Source: a bacterium (lineage in GTDB: Bacteria > Gemmatimonadota > Gemmatimonadetes > Longimicrobiales > RSA9). From it: 64,000 nt of DNA. Positions 59,175 through 64,000 of this stretch are shown here, in pieces. Numbering within the stretch: position 1 is the stretch's first letter; each line of letters opens with the position of its first letter. The stretch spans positions 34,172-98,171 of the forward strand of contig QGVH01000013.1 in NCBI GenBank assembly GCA_003242735.1, written 5' to 3'. The notes below the pieces were generated by a model. That model did no database searches and had not been told where the DNA came from. It saw only the letters and a list, made by a program, of their open reading frames with translations. The translations under genes and the position numbers were made by a program.

Positions 59175-60788
59175 ATGTCAGGCCGGATCTCGGAGCGCGC
59201 CGGCCACGGCGCCGGCCGAGACGGGGAACGCCGCACGCCCGACGGCATCCCCATCCGCACGGTCTACTCCGCCGACGACCTCCCCCCGGACCTCGACGCC
59301 GCACTCGGCGCTCCGGGCGAGTGGCCGTTCACCCGCGGCGTCTACCCGAACATGTACCGCGGCCGGCTCTGGACCATGCGCCAGTACGCCGGCTTCGGCA
59401 CCGCCGAGGAGACCAACCGGCGCTACCGCTACCTGCTCGAACACGGCCAGACCGGCCTCAGCGTGGCGTTCGACCTCCCCACCCAGATGGGCTACGACTC
59501 CGACCACCCCCTCGCCCACGGCGAGGTCGGCCGGGTGGGCGTGGCCATCGATTCGCTCGAGGACATGCGGGTCCTGTTCGACGGGATCCCCCTCGACCAG
59601 GTCTCGGTCTCCATGACCATCAACGCCACCGCCGCCGTCCTGCTCGCCCTCTACGTCGCCCTCGCCGACGAGCGGGGGATCCCCCGCGAGCGCCTGTCCG
59701 GCACCGTACAGAACGACATCCTCAAGGAGTACATCGCCCGGGGCACGTACATCTATCCCGTCGAGCCGAGCCTGCGGCTCGTCACGGACATCTTCGCCTT
59801 CTGCGCAGCGGAGCTGCCGCGCTGGAACAGCATCTCCATCAGCGGCTACCACATCCGCGAGGCGGGCGCCACCGCGGCGCAGGAAATCGCGTTCACGTTC
59901 GCGGATGCGCTCGAGTACGTGGACCGCGCCCTGAGCCGCGGCCTCGAGCTCGAGCGCTTCGCGCCCCGTCTGTCGTTCTTCTTCGCGGCCCACAGCGACC
60001 TGTTCGAGGAGGTGGCCAAGTTCCGCGCGGCCCGGCGGCTCTGGGCGCGGCTCATGCGCGAGCGGTACGGCGCCTCCGACGAGGCGTGCCGCCTCCGGTT
60101 CCACACCCAGACCGGCGGCGTCACGCTGACGGCCCAGCAGCCGCTGAACAACGTGGTCCGGGTGACCATCCAGGCGCTCGCCGCCGTTCTGGGCGGCACC
60201 CAGTCGCTCCACACCAACGCCTACGACGAGGCCCTCGCGCTGCCCACGGCGGAATCCGCCAAGCTCGCGTTGAGGACGCAGCAGATTCTCGCGTACGAGT
60301 CCGGCGTGGCCGCGACGGTGGACCCGCTGGGGGGCAGCTACTACGTCGAGGCGCTGACGGACGCCCTCGAGGCCCGTGCCCGCCAGTACCTCGCCCGGGT
60401 TGAGGAACTGGGTGGGGCGGCCCGGGCCATCCCGTTCTTCCAGGAGGAGATCGAGCGCGCGGCCTACGAGCACCAGCTCGCCGTCGAACGGCAGGAACGG
60501 CTCGTCGTCGGCGTCAACGCGTTCCGGGAGACGGAGGGGGCGCCGCGCATCGAGCAACCCAACTACCCGGAGCTGGAACGCGCCCAGATCCAGCGGCTGG
60601 CCTCCCTGCGCGCGCGTCGCGACCCGGAGCGGGTGCGGCAGACCCTCGAGGCCGTCCGTGCCGCGGCCCGATCCGGCGAGAACCTGCTGCCGCCCATGAT
60701 CGAGGCGGTCCGCGCCCTCGCCACCCTGGGCGAGATCAGCGACGTCCTCCGCCAGGAGTGGGGAGTCTACCGGGCGGTAGCGGGGTAA
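59175..60788 (+). CDS. Methylmalonyl-CoA mutase large subunit (split type)
   Basis: The 537-residue TIM-barrel subunit lacks a B12 domain. Tyr71 (TMRQYAGFG) and Arg189 ([10 protein letters not shown]), 118 residues apart, correspond to Tyr89 and Arg207 of Propionibacterium methylmalonyl-CoA mutase, so the substrate carboxylate site is present. It would convert methylmalonyl-CoA to succinyl-CoA downstream of the propionyl-CoA carboxylase. The B12-binding partner is probably the protein at 21502, since none is adjacent. ATG 59175 follows GGAG at 7 nt and is preferred over ATG 59142. No epimerase gene is seen. Confidence 0.92.
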   Translation: MSGRISERAGHGAGRDGERRTPDGIPIRTVYSADDLPPDLDAALGAPGEWPFTRGVYPNMYRGRLWTMRQYAGFGTAEETNRRYRYLLEHGQTGLSVAFDLPTQMGYDSDHPLAHGEVGRVGVAIDSLEDMRVLFDGIPLDQVSVSMTINATAAVLLALYVALADERGIPRERLSGTVQNDILKEYIARGTYIYPVEPSLRLVTDIFAFCAAELPRWNSISISGYHIREAGATAAQEIAFTFADALEYVDRALSRGLELERFAPRLSFFFAAHSDLFEEVAKFRAARRLWARLMRERYGASDEACRLRFHTQTGGVTLTAQQPLNNVVRVTIQALAAVLGGTQSLHTNAYDEALALPTAESAKLALRTQQILAYESGVAATVDPLGGSYYVEALTDALEARARQYLARVEELGGAARAIPFFQEEIERAAYEHQLAVERQERLVVGVNAFRETEGAPRIEQPNYPELERAQIQRLASLRARRDPERVRQTLEAVRAAARSGENLLPPMIEAVRALATLGEISDVLRQEWGVYRAVAG

Positions 60789-60845
60789 TCCCCTTCGGCT
60801 GTAAATTTCCCTTTCTTGGTTGTCGCTTTGGAGGTGGAAGGAGCG

Positions 60846-61121
60846 ATGCCGACGTACGAGTACCGGTGCCCGGACGGGCACGAGTTCGAGTTGTTCCAGC
60901 GCATCAGCGAGCCGCCGGTCGCGAGCTGCCCGGAGTGCGGCAAGCAGGCCGACCGCTTGCTCTCGCCGGGCGCCGGCCTGCTCTTCAAGGGCTCTGGCTT
61001 CTATATCACCGACTACCGCTCCGAGAGCTACAAGAAGGCTGCGGAAGCGGAGAAGAGCGGCGACGGCGCGAAGGCCTCGTCCAGCGACTCCAAGAAGACC
61101 GCATCGGCAGCGGCGGATTAA
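60846..61121 (+). CDS. FmdB-family zinc ribbon protein
   Basis: The 91-residue protein starts MPTYEYRCPDGHEFELFQ and has a CxxxH/CxxC zinc-ribbon pattern (RCPDGH and SCPECGK), followed by GAGLLFKGSGFYITDYRS, the usual FmdB end, and a Lys/Ser/Ala-rich tail. Its function is unknown; a regulatory or zinc-dependent role is often assumed. GGAAGGAG precedes the ATG. It abuts argS with no gap. Confidence 0.9.
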   Translation: MPTYEYRCPDGHEFELFQRISEPPVASCPECGKQADRLLSPGAGLLFKGSGFYITDYRSESYKKAAEAEKSGDGAKASSSDSKKTASAAAD

Positions 61122-62804
61122 ATGGCCGCCGGGCTACGCGATCAGCTCGAGCGTGTTGCGGCGGACCTCGGCTGGACCGGCGAGCCGGACTTCCAGCTCG
61201 AGCGTCCGCGCAATCCCGAGCACGGAGACCTGTCCACCAACCTCGCGTTGATCCTGGCCCGCCGCGTCGGCCGGCCGCCGCGCGAGGTGGCCGAGACCAT
61301 CCTCCAGCGGCTCGACCTGGCCGCGGCGGGCGTGGCCGCGGCCGAGGTGGCGGGGCCGGGGTTCATCAACTTCCGGCTCCAGCACGCCGTCCTCCAGCGC
61401 AAACTGGCGGAGATCCTCGCAGCGGACCGCGCCTTCGGCCGGTCCGACCGCGGCGCGGGAATCCGCGTCCAGGTCGAGTTCGTCTCGGCCAACCCGACGG
61501 GGCCGCTCCACGTCGCCCACGGCCGCGGCGCCGCGCTGGGCGACGCTATCGCCAGTCTCCTGGAGTGGACCGGATACGACGTCACCCGCGAGTTCTACGT
61601 CAACGACGCGGGCGCCCAGGTGGAGCGGCTGGGTGAGTCCCTCGAGGTCCGCTGGCTCCAGCTCCAGGGCCACGACGTGCCGTTCCCCGAAGACGGCTAC
61701 CACGGCGACTACGTCCGCGACCTCGCCCGCGAGGCCGAGGCGGAAGCCGGCGAGCGGCTCCGGGCCATGGAGCCCGCCGAGCGCCGCGCTTGGTTCAGGG
61801 ACTGGGCCATCGCGCGCCTCAAGGCCGAGCAGGACCGGGACCTCCGCGAGTTCCGCGTCTACTTCGACAACTGGTTCCACGAGTCCCGGCTCTACGCCGA
61901 GGGCAAGATCGCGGACACGCTGCGTGACCTCCGCGAACGCGGCCTGACCTACGAGCGGGACGGCGCCGAGTGGCTCCGGACGACGGCGTTCGGCGACGAC
62001 AAGGACCGCGTCCTCGTCAAGAGCGACGGCTCCTACACCTACTTCCTCCCGGACATCGCGTATCACCGGGACAAGGCGCGCCGCGGCTTCCACCGCGTGA
62101 TCGACGTCTGGGGCGCCGACCACCACGGGTACGCGCCGCGCATGCAGGCCGCGCTCTCCAGCCTCGGGCTCCCGGACCTCCTCGAGGTCCAGATCGTCCA
62201 GATCGTGCGGATCACCCGCGGCGGCAGGGAGGTGCGGCTCAGCAAGCGGGCCGGCGAGTTCGTCACGCTGCGCGAGCTCTTCGAAGAGACCGGGGTGGAC
62301 GTCGCGCGCTACTTCTTCCTCATGCGGCGCGGCGACGCCCAGATGCTCTTCGATCTCGATCTGGCCCTCGATCAGTCCGAGAAGAACCCGGTCTTCAAGG
62401 TCCAGTACGCCCACGCCCGCATGTGCAGCATCTTCCGCAAGGCCGGCATCGAGCCGGCCGCCATCTCTGCGGACGGCGTGGACCTGGGCCTCCTCACCCA
62501 GCCCGCAGAGCTCGAGATCATCAAGCAGCTCGGCCTCTTCCCCGAGGTCGTGGAGCGCGCCGCGGAGGCCCGCGCGCCCCACATGATCACCGAGTTCCTC
62601 GAGGCCACCGCGGGCATGGTCAACTCCTGGTACCACGCGGGCAATCCCAGCCGGAACCCGGAGCTCGCCGTCCTCGTGCCGGACGAGCGGCTCCGCTCCG
62701 CCCGGCTCGTCCTCGCCCGAGCCGTCCAGATCGTCCTGCGCAACGGCCTCGAACTCCTGGGCCTCACCGCGCCGGAGCGCATGGCAAGGGAGGAAAACGC
62801 ATGA
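61122..62804 (+). CDS. argS: Arginyl-tRNA synthetase
   Basis: ArgRS charges tRNA-Arg. The 560-residue protein has the N-terminal Add-1 domain (RPRNPEHGDLSTNLAL), the HIGH motif as ANPTGPLHVAHGRGAALGDA, a KMSKS-equivalent RLSKRAGEFVTL and a C-terminal DALR anticodon-binding domain (FKVQYAHARMCSIFRKAG onward). The ATG follows the FmdB stop immediately, and the stop overlaps the PfkB kinase start. Confidence 0.96.
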   Translation: MAAGLRDQLERVAADLGWTGEPDFQLERPRNPEHGDLSTNLALILARRVGRPPREVAETILQRLDLAAAGVAAAEVAGPGFINFRLQHAVLQRKLAEILAADRAFGRSDRGAGIRVQVEFVSANPTGPLHVAHGRGAALGDAIASLLEWTGYDVTREFYVNDAGAQVERLGESLEVRWLQLQGHDVPFPEDGYHGDYVRDLAREAEAEAGERLRAMEPAERRAWFRDWAIARLKAEQDRDLREFRVYFDNWFHESRLYAEGKIADTLRDLRERGLTYERDGAEWLRTTAFGDDKDRVLVKSDGSYTYFLPDIAYHRDKARRGFHRVIDVWGADHHGYAPRMQAALSSLGLPDLLEVQIVQIVRITRGGREVRLSKRAGEFVTLRELFEETGVDVARYFFLMRRGDAQMLFDLDLALDQSEKNPVFKVQYAHARMCSIFRKAGIEPAAISADGVDLGLLTQPAELEIIKQLGLFPEVVERAAEARAPHMITEFLEATAGMVNSWYHAGNPSRNPELAVLVPDERLRSARLVLARAVQIVLRNGLELLGLTAPERMAREENA

Positions 62805-63730
62805 GCCTGCTCGTGGTGGGCAGCGTCGCGCTGGACAGCGTCGAAACGCCCTTCGGCCGAACGAACGAGGCGCTCGGCGGCTCCGCCGTCTACTTCAGCG
62901 CAGCGGCGTCCCTGTTCGCGCCCGTGCAGCTCGTCGGCGTGGTCGGCAACGATTACCCCGTCCACGCGCTGGACTTCCTGGTCCGCCGCGGCGTGGACCT
63001 GGGCGGGCTGGTCCAGGCGCCGGGCGAGAGCTTCCGCTGGGCCGGCGCCTACAGCTACGACCTCAACACCGCGCACACGCTCGAGACCCGGCTCGGCGTG
63101 TTCGCCTCCTTCTCGCCGCAGCTGCCCGAGCGGTTCCGCAACGCCGAATGGGTCTTCCTCGCCAACATCGACCCCGAGCTCCAGATGCAGGTGCTGGATC
63201 AGGTGGCGTCGCCCCGACTGGTGGCGTGCGACACCATGAACTACTGGATCGAGGGCAAGCGGGACGCGCTCATGGAGCTGCTCCGGCGGGTGGACATGCT
63301 CCTGGTCAACGACGCGGAGGTCCGGCAGCTCTCGGGGGACCCCAACCTGATCCGGGCGGCACGCTGGGTACAGCGCCACGGGCCGCGCTACGTGGTGGTG
63401 AAGAAAGGCGAGCACGGCGCGTTCCTGATGACGCCGGACATGATCTTCTTCGCCCCGGCCTACCCGCTCGAGGAGCTGTTCGACCCGACGGGTGCCGGTG
63501 ACGCCTTCGCCGGCGGCTTCCTGGGCTACCTGGCACAGGTGGGCGAGGTGACGCCGGACGAGCTACGGCGGGCGATGGTGCACGGCTCGGTCATGGGGTC
63601 TTTCGCCGTGGAGCGGTTCAGCGTGGAGCGCTTCATCGATCTCGGGTTGGCGGAGATCCAGGAGCGCGTCCGTGCGTTCCGCGAGATGACCGCCTTCGAA
63701 CACCCGCTGCTGGAGTCGGCGCGTGTCTGA
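62801..63730 (+). CDS. PfkB-family sugar/nucleoside kinase
   Basis: The 309-residue protein belongs to the ribokinase/PfkB fold: LLVVGSVALDSVETP, the GGSAVYFSAAASL substrate loop, LLVNDAEVRQLSG, VVKKGEHGAFLM and the catalytic anion-hole motif DPTGAGDAFAGGFLGYLA. The substrate is not evident; overlap with purM by 8 nt hints at a nucleoside or ribose-related substrate. It begins by ATGA overlap with argS. Confidence 0.9.
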   Translation: MSLLVVGSVALDSVETPFGRTNEALGGSAVYFSAAASLFAPVQLVGVVGNDYPVHALDFLVRRGVDLGGLVQAPGESFRWAGAYSYDLNTAHTLETRLGVFASFSPQLPERFRNAEWVFLANIDPELQMQVLDQVASPRLVACDTMNYWIEGKRDALMELLRRVDMLLVNDAEVRQLSGDPNLIRAARWVQRHGPRYVVVKKGEHGAFLMTPDMIFFAPAYPLEELFDPTGAGDAFAGGFLGYLAQVGEVTPDELRRAMVHGSVMGSFAVERFSVERFIDLGLAEIQERVRAFREMTAFEHPLLESARV

Positions 63731-64000
63731 GCGGGCGAGCGACCGCGGTCCGGGCCTGACGTACCGGGAAGCGGGCGTGGACCGGGACGTGGCGGCCCGG
63801 GCCAAGGAGAGGCTGGCCGCGCTGGTCCGGTCCACGGTCCGGCCTGAGGTCCTTTCGGCGCCCGGCGGCTTCGGCGGGCTGTTCCGCGTCCCCGACGGCT
63901 ACGAGAAGCCGGTCCTGGTGGCCAGTGCGGACGGCGTGGGGACCAAGCTCAAGGTCGCGATGCGCGCCGGCCGGCACGACACCGTCGGCCACGACCTGGT
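63723..64000 (+). CDS. purM: Phosphoribosylformylglycinamidine cyclo-ligase (AIR synthetase), N-terminal part
   Basis: PurM closes the imidazole ring in purine synthesis. The visible 92 codons, running off the right edge, show LTYREAGVDRDVAARAKERL, GGFGGLFRVP, and VASADGVGTKLKVAM, which match the PurM N-terminus (YxxAGVD and DGVGTKL). GTG 63723 overlaps the PfkB stop by 8 nt. Confidence 0.92.
   Translation, partial: MSERASDRGPGLTYREAGVDRDVAARAKERLAALVRSTVRPEVLSAPGGFGGLFRVPDGYEKPVLVASADGVGTKLKVAMRAGRHDTVGHDL

Noticed and set aside
60789..60845. Promoter or T-box before fmdB-argS
   Set aside because: TGTAAATTT is AT-rich but no -35 lies at proper spacing, and the space is too small for a T-box.

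Overview
This 64-kb window is very GC-rich, gene-dense chromosomal DNA with strong third-position G/C preference, frequent GTG starts and many ATGA/GTGA stop-start overlaps. No insertion sequence, phage gene, CRISPR array or rRNA operon was seen. The gene set fits a free-living, aerobic, Gram-negative-type heterotroph: lipoproteins, a split archaeal-style B12 acyl-CoA mutase, PgpH, and a complete arginine block. Content and order suggest Gemmatimonadota or a close relative; this is an inference, since no 16S gene is present.

Layout. 0-6.3 kb: end of an unknown gene, trpA, an RqcH/NFACT protein, a shrunken GlmU-like protein, YqeK, a LytR_C protein, rlmN and a small secreted protein. 6.4-16.2 kb: EIIA(Ntr)-like gene, then aspS-phoH-pgpH-ybeY-DUF502-mgtE-ubiB, almost all translationally coupled. 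16.3-26.5 kb: acyl-CoA catabolism (MeaB, an isobutyryl-CoA-mutase-type large subunit, a B12-binding subunit, a methylcrotonyl-type carboxyltransferase, a split AtuA and an enoyl-CoA hydratase), with a CorC-like protein, a methyltransferase and two tiny two-helix membrane proteins between. 26.8-35.8 kb: the arginine block argR-argC-argB-argD-GNAT-argG-argH, flanked on both sides by two members of an unrecognised tandem-repeat protein family. 35.8-40.6 kb: DAHP synthase on the minus strand behind an aromatic leader-peptide attenuator, then split transketolase, rpiA and rpe. 40.8-50.6 kb: tRNA-Leu(UAA), a PDZ protein, RNase Z, tyrA-aroA-cmk-rpsA and an LpoA-like lipoprotein. 50.6-60.8 kb: propionyl-CoA carboxylase (carboxyltransferase, biotin carboxylase and BCCP as separate genes) and a methylmalonyl-CoA-type mutase, interrupted by an EndoQ-UvrD fusion and an RNA methyltransferase. 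60.8-64 kb: FmdB-like gene, argS, a PfkB kinase and the start of purM.

How it works together. Two B12 mutase large subunits differ at the two residues that set substrate choice (Phe/Gln versus Tyr/Arg). Only one B12-binding subunit and one MeaB are visible, so they may share them. With the carboxylases they would channel branched-chain and propionyl units to succinyl-CoA. The aromatic genes are spread over four loci; the first committed enzyme carries a Phe/Tyr/Trp attenuator. The arginine operon starts with a consensus-like promoter overlapped by two ARG-box-like operators at 21-bp spacing, with argR just upstream.

Regulatory grammar. Several promoters read TTGMCN - 17/18 nt - nAKCnT and sit only 6-8 nt before the start codon, predicting leaderless mRNAs. 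The most notable items are the DAHP synthase attenuator, the EndoQ-UvrD fusion that lacks the 2B subdomain, the tandem-repeat family, and the rpsA leader, where a terminator-like hairpin carries a perfect complement of the rpsA ribosome-binding site.
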